This document shows, piece by piece, positions 1 through 6,070 of a stretch of DNA of 6,070 nucleotides; position 1 is the stretch's first letter, and every line of letters begins with the position of its first letter. Source of the stretch: Cypionkella sp. Its GTDB lineage: Bacteria > Pseudomonadota > Alphaproteobacteria > Rhodobacterales > Rhodobacteraceae. A model generated the notes under the pieces. That model made no database searches. It was not told the origin of the DNA and worked only from the letters and a program-made list of their open reading frames with translations. The stretch is taken from NCBI GenBank assembly GCA_018063485.1, contig JAGPBG010000149.1, forward strand, positions 1 through 6,070. Direction: 5' to 3'. The position numbers were made by a program, and so were the translations under genes.

Positions 1-1771
1 CGCGGTGAAGCTCAAACGCGCCCATGTCATGCTGGACACGTCCGAACGTGAGGCGGCGATCCTTCAGGCGGCGCAAAACCTCACCTTTGCTGCCGGAATG
101 GAACTGGTTCCCGACGACAGGCTGCTTGCCGAAGTCGCCGGGCTGGTCGAATGGCCCGTCCCGCTGATGGGCCGGATAGACCCCGCCTTCCTTGGCCTGC
201 CGCCCGAGGTGCTGCAAACCTCGATGCGCGAGCATCAGAAATTCTTCTCGGTGAGAAACCCCAAGACCGGCCGGATCGAAGGCTTTGTCACCGTCGCCAA
301 TACCGAGACCGCCGACCATGGCGCGACGATCCTTGCGGGCAACCAGAAGGTGCTGTCGGCGCGGCTGTCGGATGCGAAATTCTTCTGGGAGAATGATCTG
401 CGCGTCGCCAAGGCGGGCATGGGCGAATGGCTGGAGGGGCTAAAATCCGTCACCTTCCACAACAAACTGGGCAGCCAGTCCGACCGCATAGCCCGCATTG
501 CCGCCCTTGCCCGCGAAATCGCCCCCTTGGTCGGCGCGGATGCTGACGTGGCCGAGAAAGCCGCCAACCTCGCCAAGGCCGACCTGCGTTCGTCGATGGT
601 CGGCGAGTTCCCTGAACTCCAAGGCCTGATGGGCATGTACTACGCCCGCGAAGCAGGCCTGCCCAACGCCGTGGCGCTGGCCGCCCGCGACCACTACTCC
701 CCCCTCGGCCCCACCGACACCGTGCCCACCGATCCCGTCTCGGTCGCCGTGGCGCTGGCTGACAAGATCGACACCCTGACCGGCTTCTGGGCCATCGACG
801 AAAAGCCCACCGGGTCAAAAGACCCCTTCGCCCTGCGCCGCGCCGCGTTGGGGGTTATTCGCTTGGTGCTGGGGAATGGGGTGCGGGCAGGTCTCCTTTC
901 GAAGTTCGAGTTTTCGCTGCGGCAAACTTTGGAAGCGCTAGATTTTGTGGAAGGGAAATACCTCTTTAGGCATCTCGCGAGCGGTGAGTTCGTAGATGAA
1001 CTTGCGAGACGACGCGCGGTTTATGAGGCATTCCCATTTGCACCATGGAATTTGGAAGTAGACCCGCAACGCTGGTGGACACCTGTAGTTTATGAGCCTT
1101 TTGATGTTGCGAAATGGGTCGAAAGCCCGATCTGGAGAGTCGCTTGCACAGTCGACGTTATGAACTGGGAAGGCCAAAGGGTGGACTTCTTGGGCGCGCA
1201 GGAAGCTCAACATGAGCTAATCGTTCAAGAGTCTGGTTCACTTTTGGAGAATCTCCTCTCCTTCTTCCACGACCGCCTCAAAGTCTTCCTCAAAGACCAG
1301 GGCATCCGCCATGACGTCATCGACGCCTGCTTGGCCATGCCCGGCAATGATGATCTGACGCTTTTGGTCAATCGGGCCAAGGCGTTGGCGGCGTTTCTTA
1401 AAACCGAAGACGGGCCGAACCTGTTGCAGGGCTTCAAGCGGGCCAATACCATCCTGACTCAGGCGGAAACCAAGGATGGTGTCGAATATTCCTATGGTGC
1501 CGATCCGAAATTTGCCGAGACAGATGAAGAACGCGCGCTGTTTGCCGCCCTTGATGCCGCAGAATCCGCCATCACCCCCGCGATGAAGGTGGAAGATTTC
1601 GCCACCGCAATGGAGGCGATGGCAAACTTGCGGGCCCCCATCGACGCCTTCTTCACCGCCGTTCAGGTCAATTCCGACACCGAAATCATCCGCCGCAACC
1701 GCCTGAACCTGCTGCACCGCATCCGCGCCATCTGCTCGGGCGTGGCCGATCTGACCAAACTCGACGGCTGA
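1..1771 (+). CDS. glyS: Glycyl-tRNA synthetase beta subunit, 5'-truncated by the window edge, with an internal in-frame insert
   Basis: Beta subunit of the bacterial alpha2-beta2 type glycyl-tRNA synthetase (EC 6.1.1.14). It acts in the cytoplasm with GlyQ to charge tRNA-Gly, and the beta chain mainly recognises the tRNA. The reading frame is open from the first complete codon (nt 2), giving 589 visible residues. The GTG at nt 5 is not a credible start, because the sequence before the first landmark is already mid-protein; family members are about 690 residues, so roughly the first 190 are missing. Landmarks (residue 1 = codon at nt 5): the GlyS signature LQTSMREHQKFFSVR; then NQKVLSARLSDAKFFWENDL; an HD-like region with DHYSPL, ADKIDTLTGF and KDPFALRRAALGVIRLVL to about residue 289; an atypical insert at about 297-416; the conserved FFHDRLKVFLKDQGIRHDVIDA segment, read here in two parts (FFHDRLKVFL, then KDQGIRHDVIDA); and a DALR-like anticodon-binding C-terminus ending in RRNRLNLLHRIRAICSGVADL. 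The downstream part keeps frame and family sequence, so the gene looks functional. No clear terminator follows the stop. Confidence 0.95.
   Translation, partial: AVKLKRAHVMLDTSEREAAILQAAQNLTFAAGMELVPDDRLLAEVAGLVEWPVPLMGRIDPAFLGLPPEVLQTSMREHQKFFSVRNPKTGRIEGFVTVANTETADHGATILAGNQKVLSARLSDAKFFWENDLRVAKAGMGEWLEGLKSVTFHNKLGSQSDRIARIAALAREIAPLVGADADVAEKAANLAKADLRSSMVGEFPELQGLMGMYYAREAGLPNAVALAARDHYSPLGPTDTVPTDPVSVAVALADKIDTLTGFWAIDEKPTGSKDPFALRRAALGVIRLVLGNGVRAGLLSKFEFSLRQTLEALDFVEGKYLFRHLASGEFVDELARRRAVYEAFPFAPWNLEVDPQRWWTPVVYEPFDVAKWVESPIWRVACTVDVMNWEGQRVDFLGAQEAQHELIVQESGSLLENLLSFFHDRLKVFLKDQGIRHDVIDACLAMPGNDDLTLLVNRAKALAAFLKTEDGPNLLQGFKRANTILTQAETKDGVEYSYGADPKFAETDEERALFAALDAAESAITPAMKVEDFATAMEAMANLRAPIDAFFTAVQVNSDTEIIRRNRLNLLHRIRAICSGVADLTKLDG
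892..1260 (+). repeat. Short direct repeat TCTCCTYTC bracketing the glyS insert
   Basis: TCTCCTTTC at 892-900 and TCTCCTCTC at 1252-1260 match at 8 of 9 bases. They are exactly 360 bp apart, so both are read in the same phase as Leu-Leu-Ser (residues 297-299 and 417-419). Collapsing one copy would remove the atypical segment cleanly and in frame. The match is short enough to be chance, so this is a suggestion of an insertion footprint and not proof. Confidence 0.3.
893..1252 (+). other. In-frame atypical insert within glyS (about 120 codons)
   Basis: This segment lies between the conserved helix ending RLVLGNG and the conserved segment starting LLSFFHDR. The corresponding linker in E. coli GlyS is about 30 residues (from memory); here it is about 120. 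Hand counting gives about 51% GC for 901-1260, against about 78% for 661-720, and GC at third codon positions near 50% against a strong G/C bias in the flanks. Codons rare in the flanks (AGA, AGG, CTA, GTA, ACA, CGA) appear. The peptide has six tryptophans and many other aromatics (PWNL, RWWTP, KWVESPIW, MNWEG) and reads as a plausible folded segment, not low-complexity filler. No stop codon occurs in the glyS frame. I do not recognise a domain. It may be a horizontally acquired or lineage-specific insertion or a fast-evolving linker. Exact boundaries are uncertain by tens of bases without an alignment. Confidence 0.7.
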
Positions 1772-1888
1772 CGCAGCGTAACCGACCCAAGGCACGGGCG
1801 GCGCGAGCGCTCTTCCATCGGGGGGCCTTTGCGCCGAACCGTCAATGTGCCCATCCTTTGCGCAGAAAGCCACTGCCGGAAATCGGGC

Positions 1889-1917
1889 ATGGCAAGGCGC
1901 GCGTTTGTGGCTATGAT
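1889..1917 (+). promoter_or_regulatory. Candidate sigma70-type promoter for the methyltransferase-like gene
   Basis: ATGGCA at 1889-1894 (4 of 6 matches to TTGACA) is followed by a 17-base spacer and TATGAT at 1912-1917 (5 of 6 matches to TATAAT). Transcription would begin near 1924-1926, leaving a leader of about 24 bases before the ATG at 1949. This position supports 1949 over the upstream in-frame starts. It is a pattern match only; the 177-base spacer between glyS and this gene otherwise shows no recognisable element. Confidence 0.35.
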
Positions 1918-1948
1918 CGGCAAGGGCGGGGCAAGGGCCGGAAAATTT

Positions 1949-2785
1949 ATGCATCTGGATGTGGTGGATCTGCGCAGTTTTTACTATCGCACCCGGCTTG
2001 GGCGGGTGGCGCAGCGGGCCATCCGCGATCAGTTGGTGGCGCTGTTTCCACCGGCGCCGGGCCAGACGGTGGTGGGCTTTGGCTTTGCCGTACCGCTGTT
2101 GCGGCCCTATCTGGCAGATGCCGCGCGGGTGATCGGCCTGATGCCGGGGCCGCAAGGCGTGATGGCCTGGCCTGCCGGAATGCCCAATGTTTCGGTGCTG
2201 TGTGACGAGACGCTGTGGCCGATTGCCACCGGGTCGGTGGACCGGTTGGTGTTGATGCATGGGTTGGAAACCTCGGACAATCCGGGGGCTGTGCTGGAAG
2301 AGGCGCTGCGGGTGCTGGCTCCGGGCGGGCGGGTGTTGTTTGTGGTGCCCAACCGCGCTGGGCTGTGGGCGCGCCGCGATGGCACCCCGTTCGGCCATGG
2401 TCGCCCCTATAGCGGTGGCCAGCTTGAGGCGCAGATCAAGGGCTATGGCTTTACGCCCGAGCGCAGCATGACATTGCTGTTTGCGCCACCGTCAGAGGGG
2501 AGATTCTGGCTGAAAACCTCGAATTTCTGGGAGAGATTCGGGCGGGCCCTGCCCTGGTTGGCCGGAGGGGTGTTGATGGTGGAGGCCACCAAGCAGGTTT
2601 ACGCGCCCACGCGCGGCGGATTGGGGGCCAAGGTGCGCCGCCCGCTGCGGGTGCTGGAGGGCGTGGGGGCAGCAGTGCCCACGGCGCGCGAACAGGCTGT
2701 CGTAGGGGCCGGGTCAAAGCCGCAGAGTCGCAAGGGGCGTTGGTTGTTTCCAAGGCGACTCCAATCAATGCAGCATGGGCTTTGA
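1949..2785 (+). CDS. Class I SAM-dependent methyltransferase-like protein (Methyltransf_11 type)
   Basis: Predicted cytoplasmic protein of 278 residues with a Rossmann-like methyltransferase core; the substrate is unknown. Residues 40-50 ([11 protein letters not shown]) occupy the glycine-rich motif I position. [10 protein letters not shown] (61-70) follows where strand beta2 should end. [11 protein letters not shown] (97-107) fits the motif II region, and [20 protein letters not shown] (116-135) is the typical post-motif 'RVLxPGG' signature of the Methyltransf_11 group. [15 protein letters not shown] (206-220) is a further strand. From memory, close relatives occur widely in Rhodobacteraceae and begin MHLDV-DLR-FYY, which agrees with the ATG at 1949; AAGGG at 1933-1937 is a weak ribosome site. 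The frame is open further upstream (TTG at 1829, ATG at 1889 and 1916), but that stretch has no family character and contains the candidate promoter. The acidic residue normally found after beta2 is absent, so SAM binding is not certain. The last 35 or so residues form a basic tail. No signal peptide or membrane segment is seen. Confidence 0.85.
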   Translation: MHLDVVDLRSFYYRTRLGRVAQRAIRDQLVALFPPAPGQTVVGFGFAVPLLRPYLADAARVIGLMPGPQGVMAWPAGMPNVSVLCDETLWPIATGSVDRLVLMHGLETSDNPGAVLEEALRVLAPGGRVLFVVPNRAGLWARRDGTPFGHGRPYSGGQLEAQIKGYGFTPERSMTLLFAPPSEGRFWLKTSNFWERFGRALPWLAGGVLMVEATKQVYAPTRGGLGAKVRRPLRVLEGVGAAVPTAREQAVVGAGSKPQSRKGRWLFPRRLQSMQHGL

Positions 2786-2871
2786 CCGGGCCTTTCAAGG
2801 GATTCTGCCCCGCAACTTCGGGATCGGCGGCAAGAGATGCCTTTTGTCGCACACGATCGCGTGAAAATTCC

Positions 2872-2901
2872 CCACCCTACCCGGTTGCGGGGTGGCTTTT
2901 T
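2872..2901 (+). terminator. Rho-independent terminator after the methyltransferase-like gene
   Basis: CCACCC at 2872-2877 pairs with GGGTGG at 2890-2895. The 12-base interval can form a further CCCG/CGGG stem as an alternative fold. A run of five T follows at 2897-2901. It lies 86 bases after the methyltransferase-like stop and 110 bases before atpH, so it should end that transcript before the ATP synthase operon. The opposite strand also ends in a short T-rich stretch (AATTTT), so weak bidirectional action is possible. Confidence 0.7.
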
Positions 2902-2913
2902 CCCTGCTAGAGA
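2885..2913 (+). promoter_or_regulatory. Weak candidate promoter in the atp operon leader
   Basis: A promoter for the atp operon is expected between the terminator and atpH. The best spacing match I see is TTGCGG (2885-2890), 17 bases, TAGAGA (2908-2913), each only 3 of 6 to the sigma70 consensus and overlapping the terminator hairpin. The following leader (2914-3011) holds small inverted repeats: CCGC/GCGG (2951-2954 with 2974-2977) enclosing GGG/CCC, and the competing GCCCA/TGGGC (2967-2971 with 2986-2990). The leader contains no other gene. The exact promoter is unresolved. Confidence 0.2.
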
Positions 2914-2999
2914 CGCCCGAAATCGAAAGACGCATGCCCCTTTGGATGCGCCGCAAAAGGGTTGTTGCCCAAAGCGGTTAACGAATGGGCCTAGACCGC

Positions 3000-3006
3000 G
3001 GAAGGG
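3000..3006 (+). promoter_or_regulatory. Ribosome binding site that fixes the atpH GTG start
   Basis: GGAAGGG sits five bases before the GTG at 3012. It is too far downstream to serve the in-frame ATG at 2985, which has no good Shine-Dalgarno sequence before it, so it argues for the GTG as start. Confidence 0.6.
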
Positions 3007-3011
3007 ATGAC

Positions 3012-3572
3012 GTGTCCGAATCAGCCTCGATGTCCTTGAGCATTGCCTCGCGCTACGCGCAGGCCTTGTTTGAGATCGCCAAAGACGACAATGACCTCAA
3101 GGCACTTGAGGCCGATGCCGATGCGCTGGGCGCGGCGCTTGCCGCCAGTCCGGACCTGGCCGCCATGATCGCCTCGCCGGTGATCGGGCGCGATGAACAG
3201 GCGGCAGCGATGGCTGCGGTTGCCAAGAAGATGGGTGTATCGGCGATGACGGCGAACACCATGGCGCTGATGGCCAGCAAGCGGCGCTTGTTTGTGCTGC
3301 CGCAACTGGTGGCCAATCTGAAAGCGCGGATTGCCGAAGAAAAGGGCGAGATGACGGCGGAAGTGGCTTCGGCCGCAAGCCTGTCGGCGGCTCAGGCCAA
3401 GAAACTTGCGGCCACGCTGAAAGCCAGCGTTGGCAAAGAGATTATTTTGAACACCACCGTTGATGAATCACTCATCGGCGGCCTTGTCGTGAAACTTGGG
3501 TCGGTCATGATCGACACTTCGGTGAAATCCAAGCTGGCGGCGCTCCAGAATGCAATGAAAGAGGTTGGGTGA
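3012..3572 (+). CDS. atpH: F1F0 ATP synthase subunit delta
   Basis: Delta subunit (OSCP homologue) of ATP synthase, which ties the top of the F1 alpha3-beta3 head to the peripheral b/b' stalk at the cytoplasmic face of the membrane. The protein is 186 residues from the GTG at 3012, close to the family norm of about 180-190. The N-terminal helical bundle begins with [16 protein letters not shown], followed by the [12 protein letters not shown] helix. The C-terminal part carries the family signature [20 protein letters not shown] and ends in [13 protein letters not shown]. The GTG start gives MSESASMS, which matches the Rhodobacterales pattern MSEPASIS as I remember it; the ATG at 2985 would add nine unconserved residues. 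It is the first gene of the atp operon, and its TGA overlaps the atpA ATG by one base (TGATG), implying translational coupling. Confidence 0.96.
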   Translation: MSESASMSLSIASRYAQALFEIAKDDNDLKALEADADALGAALAASPDLAAMIASPVIGRDEQAAAMAAVAKKMGVSAMTANTMALMASKRRLFVLPQLVANLKARIAEEKGEMTAEVASAASLSAAQAKKLAATLKASVGKEIILNTTVDESLIGGLVVKLGSVMIDTSVKSKLAALQNAMKEVG

Positions 3573-5110
3573 TGGGAATCCAAGCGGCTGAGATCTCTGC
3601 GATCCTTAAGGACCAGATCAAGAATTTCGGTAAGGATGCAGAAGTGGCCGAAGTGGGCCGGGTTCTGTCGGTTGGCGACGGGATCGCCCGCGTTCACGGG
3701 CTGGACAATGTTCAGGCCGGTGAGATGGTGGAATTCCCCGGCGGTATCCGCGGGATGGCCTTGAACCTTGAAGTTGATAACGTCGGTATCGTTATTTTCG
3801 GTTCGGACCAGGACATCAAGGAAGGTGACGTGGTCAAGCGCACCAAGTCCATCGTGGACGTGCCTGCGGGTAACGCGCTGCTGGGCCGTGTTGTGGACGG
3901 TCTGGGCAACCCGATCGACGGCAAAGGCCCGATTGCGGCAACCGAGCGTCGTGTGGCCGACCAAAAGGCCCCCGGCATCATCCCGCGCAAATCGGTGCAT
4001 GAGCCGATGGCAACCGGATTGAAGGCCGTTGACGCGATGATCCCGGTTGGCCGTGGCCAGCGCGAGTTGATCATCGGTGACCGTCAGACCGGCAAAACCG
4101 CCGTGGCTTTGGACACCATTCTGAACCAGAAGTCCTATAACCTGGCCGCTGGTGACGACGAGTCAAAGAAACTTTACTGCATCTATGTTGCTATCGGCCA
4201 AAAGCGTTCGACCGTGGCACAGTTGGTGAAGAAGCTGGAAGAAACCGGCGCGATCGACTACACCATCGTGGTGGCGGCAACCGCATCCGACCCCGCGCCG
4301 ATGCAGTTTCTGGCCCCCTATGCCGCGACCGCAATGGCCGAGTTTTTCCGCGACAACGGCCGCCATGCGCTGATCGTTTATGATGATCTTTCCAAGCAGG
4401 CCGTGGCCTACCGTCAGATGTCGCTGTTGCTGCGCCGTCCGCCGGGCCGTGAAGCCTATCCGGGCGACGTGTTCTATCTGCACTCTCGCTTGCTGGAACG
4501 CTCATCCAAGCTGAACGAAGATTTCGGTTCGGGCTCACTGACCGCTTTGCCGATCATTGAAACCCAAGGCGGCGACGTGTCGGCGTTTATTCCGACGAAC
4601 GTGATCTCGATCACCGACGGGCAGATCTTCCTTGAAACGGAATTGTTCTATCAAGGCGTGCGCCCGGCTGTGAACACCGGTCTGTCGGTGTCGCGGGTTG
4701 GTTCGTCTGCTCAGACCAATGCGATGAAATCGGTGGCTGGCAAGGTGAAGCTGGAGCTGGCGCAATACCGCGAGATGGCGGCTTTCGCTCAGTTCGGCTC
4801 TGATCTTGATGCCTCGACCCAGGCCTTGCTGAACCGTGGGGCGCGTCTGACCGAGTTGATGAAGCAGGCGCAATATTCACCGCTGACCAATGCGGAAATC
4901 GTCTGCGTGATCTTCGCCGGCACCAACGGCTATCTTGACAAGATCTCGGTGAAGGATGTGGGCCGGTTTGAAGCCGATCTGCTTCGCCACCTGCGCTCCA
5001 AAGGCAAAGCCTTGCTGGAAGACATCACCATGAAAGACCGGAAAGTTTCAGGCGATCTGGAGAAAGCCATGCGTGCAGAACTTGACGCTTTTGCGAAAGA
5101 CTTCGCCTGA
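3572..5110 (+). CDS. atpA: F1F0 ATP synthase subunit alpha
   Basis: Regulatory, nucleotide-binding but non-catalytic alpha subunit of the F1 head (EC 7.1.2.2), three copies alternating with beta. Length is 512 residues, the usual size. The N-terminal helix ([18 protein letters not shown]) is the part that contacts delta; a beta-barrel with [14 protein letters not shown] follows. Walker A is GDRQTGKT at 169-176, the same numbering as in E. coli. Walker B is YDDLSKQA from about 270, followed by the signature [20 protein letters not shown]. The arginine finger is R375 in [20 protein letters not shown]. The C-terminal helical domain includes [17 protein letters not shown]. The ATG at 3572 is chosen over the adjacent GTG at 3569 because [12 protein letters not shown] is the conserved N-terminus. 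AAGAGG at 3559-3564, inside the atpH end, is a good ribosome site. All key residues are present, and nothing is unusual. Confidence 0.98.
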   Translation: MGIQAAEISAILKDQIKNFGKDAEVAEVGRVLSVGDGIARVHGLDNVQAGEMVEFPGGIRGMALNLEVDNVGIVIFGSDQDIKEGDVVKRTKSIVDVPAGNALLGRVVDGLGNPIDGKGPIAATERRVADQKAPGIIPRKSVHEPMATGLKAVDAMIPVGRGQRELIIGDRQTGKTAVALDTILNQKSYNLAAGDDESKKLYCIYVAIGQKRSTVAQLVKKLEETGAIDYTIVVAATASDPAPMQFLAPYAATAMAEFFRDNGRHALIVYDDLSKQAVAYRQMSLLLRRPPGREAYPGDVFYLHSRLLERSSKLNEDFGSGSLTALPIIETQGGDVSAFIPTNVISITDGQIFLETELFYQGVRPAVNTGLSVSRVGSSAQTNAMKSVAGKVKLELAQYREMAAFAQFGSDLDASTQALLNRGARLTELMKQAQYSPLTNAEIVCVIFAGTNGYLDKISVKDVGRFEADLLRHLRSKGKALLEDITMKDRKVSGDLEKAMRAELDAFAKDFA

Positions 5111-5133
5111 GGGCGGGGCAGGGGAGATAATCT

Positions 5134-6003
5134 ATGCCCAGCCTTAAGGACTTAAAAAACCGCATTGGCAGCGTGAAAAACACGCGCAAGATCACCAAGG
5201 CGATGCAGATGGTCGCCGCAGCAAAACTGCGCCGCGCCCAGGATGCTGCCGTCGCCGCCCGGCCCTATGCCGAGCGGATGGCGGCGGTGATGGGTGGCCT
5301 TGCTGCCGGCGTTGGCCAATCGGCGGCAGCGCCTGTTCTTCTGCGCGGCACCGGCAATGACAAAGTGCATCTGCTGGTCGTGTTGACTGGCGAGCGCGGG
5401 CTTTGCGGCGGTTTCAACTCGTCTATCGTGCGGCTGGCCCGTGCGCGGGCGAATGAGCTGTTGATGCAGGGAAAAACGCTGCAAATTCTGACCGTTGGCA
5501 AAAAAGGCCGCGAGCAGTTGAAGCGCGATTTCTCGGCCTACTTCGTTGGCCACGTCGATCTGTCGGAAGTCAAGCGCGTCGCCTATACCAATGCTCAAAG
5601 CATCGCCCGCGATCTGCTGGCCCGCTATGAGGCGGGTGAGTGTGATGTGGTCACGATTTTCTTCAACCGCTTTGAATCGGTGATTTCACAGGTGCCGACG
5701 ATGCAGCAGGTGATCCCTGCGGTGTTCGAGGCTGTGGATGCAGCACCCGCGCTTTACGATTATGAGCCAAGCGAAGAGGCCATCCTGGCTGATCTGTTGC
5801 CGCGCGCATTGGCCACGCAAGTGTTCACCGCGCTGTTGGAAAACGGCGCATCCGAACAAGGCGCGCGGACATCAGCGATGGACAACGCCACCCGCAACGC
5901 GGGCGACATGATCAACAAGCTGACCATCCAATACAACCGCTCGCGGCAAGCCGCGATCACCAAAGAGCTTATCGAAATCATTTCGGGCGCTGAGGCGCTC
6001 TGA
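5134..6003 (+). CDS. atpG: F1F0 ATP synthase subunit gamma
   Basis: Gamma subunit, the central rotor shaft that transmits rotation between the F0 c-ring and the catalytic beta subunits. Length is 289 residues, normal for alphaproteobacteria. The N-terminal coiled-coil helix holds the conserved [15 protein letters not shown] and [19 protein letters not shown]. The Rossmann-like middle domain carries [14 protein letters not shown] from residue 86. The C-terminal helix of the coiled coil ends in [20 protein letters not shown] followed by [18 protein letters not shown], the standard family ending. A strong ribosome site, GGGGAG at 5121-5126, lies seven bases before the ATG. It starts 23 bases after atpA and ends 17 bases before atpD, so it is co-transcribed with both. 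No truncation or odd residue is seen. Confidence 0.97.
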   Translation: MPSLKDLKNRIGSVKNTRKITKAMQMVAAAKLRRAQDAAVAARPYAERMAAVMGGLAAGVGQSAAAPVLLRGTGNDKVHLLVVLTGERGLCGGFNSSIVRLARARANELLMQGKTLQILTVGKKGREQLKRDFSAYFVGHVDLSEVKRVAYTNAQSIARDLLARYEAGECDVVTIFFNRFESVISQVPTMQQVIPAVFEAVDAAPALYDYEPSEEAILADLLPRALATQVFTALLENGASEQGARTSAMDNATRNAGDMINKLTIQYNRSRQAAITKELIEIISGAEAL

Positions 6004-6020
6004 GGAACCGGAGAAACGAC

Positions 6021-6070
6021 ATGGCAAAAGCACCGAAAGCAGCTGCCGCGGCAGGCGCAGGCAAGATCAC
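6021..6070 (+). CDS. atpD: F1F0 ATP synthase subunit beta, N-terminal fragment cut by the window edge
   Basis: Only 16 complete codons are visible, reading MAKAPKAAAAAGAGKI before the window ends. The assignment rests on position after atpG in the conserved atpHAGDC order, on a GGAG ribosome site at 6010-6013 seven bases before the ATG, and on the terminal GKI, which resembles the start of the beta-subunit barrel (GKI/V-x-QVIG). The Ala/Lys-rich leader before GKI is common in alphaproteobacterial beta subunits. The catalytic domain lies outside the window. Confidence 0.85.
   Translation, partial: MAKAPKAAAAAGAGKI

Noticed and set aside
938..1213. A 91-codon open frame on the minus strand lying almost entirely inside the glyS insert.
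   Set aside because: It was tempting as a small inserted gene in the opposite direction. There is no Shine-Dalgarno sequence before its ATG at 1213, its product looks unlike a protein family, and the plus-strand frame is continuous with GlyS on both sides and reads more like protein.
1799..1836. CGGCGC/GCGCCG inverted repeat after glyS (1799-1804 with 1831-1836), enclosing the palindrome GAGCGCTC, considered as a terminator.
   Set aside because: The 26-base loop is large and no T run follows the second arm, so a Rho-independent terminator is not supported.
1829..1948. Upstream in-frame extension of the methyltransferase-like protein from TTG at 1829.
   Set aside because: The extra 40 residues show no family similarity, TTG is a rare start with no clear ribosome site, and a promoter-like TATGAT lies inside the stretch.
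1238..2398. A 386-codon minus-strand open frame crossing the glyS end and the methyltransferase-like gene.
   Set aside because: Its product is rich in His, Arg, Gln and Pro, as expected from the antisense of GC-rich coding sequence, and it spans two recognised genes. It is a shadow.
2985..3011. ATG at 2985 as the start of atpH.
   Set aside because: It would add nine unconserved residues. The GTG at 3012 has a well-placed GGAAGGG and gives the conserved MSES start.
3392..4000. A 202-codon minus-strand open frame over atpH/atpA, and similar antisense frames over atpA and atpG.
   Set aside because: They are complementary to highly conserved ATP synthase genes and have no ribosome sites or recognisable products.

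Overview
The window is a stretch of alphaproteobacterial chromosome. It is most likely from a member of the Rhodobacterales (Rhodobacteraceae/Paracoccaceae group). The evidence is high GC with strong G/C third-position bias, the atpH-atpA-atpG-atpD gene order with no F0 genes attached, and protein sequences that look, from memory, very close to the Rhodobacter/Roseobacter F1 subunits. All genes I can support are on the plus strand.

Layout. Positions 1-1771 hold the 3' part of glyS (glycyl-tRNA synthetase beta subunit), whose start lies left of the window. Positions 1772-1948 are a short spacer with a possible sigma70-type promoter. Positions 1949-2785 encode a SAM-methyltransferase-like protein of the Methyltransf_11 type with an unusual cofactor-site sequence. 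A Rho-independent terminator at about 2872-2901 separates this unit from the ATP synthase operon. That operon begins with atpH (GTG start at 3012), continues with atpA (one-base overlap) and atpG, and runs into the first codons of atpD at the right edge (6021 onward).

How the genes work together. atpH, atpA, atpG and atpD encode the delta, alpha, gamma and beta subunits of the F1 part of ATP synthase. They are tightly packed (1-nt overlap, then 23- and 17-nt gaps), so they are almost certainly co-transcribed. glyS charges tRNA-Gly together with the alpha subunit GlyQ, which is encoded elsewhere. The methyltransferase-like gene has no visible functional link to either neighbour.

The one clearly non-routine feature is inside glyS. 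About 350 bp (roughly 893-1252) interrupts the normal GlyS sequence between the HD-like domain and the C-terminal part. It stays in frame and has no stop codons. Its GC is near 50% and its third-position GC near 50%, unlike the flanking gene, and the encoded residues are unusually rich in tryptophan. It lies between two copies of a short TCTCCTYTC/Leu-Leu-Ser repeat exactly 360 bp apart. It looks like an in-frame insertion or a fast-evolving lineage-specific domain. The rest of the window is ordinary housekeeping sequence. I see no defence system, CRISPR array, transposon, tRNA or rRNA.
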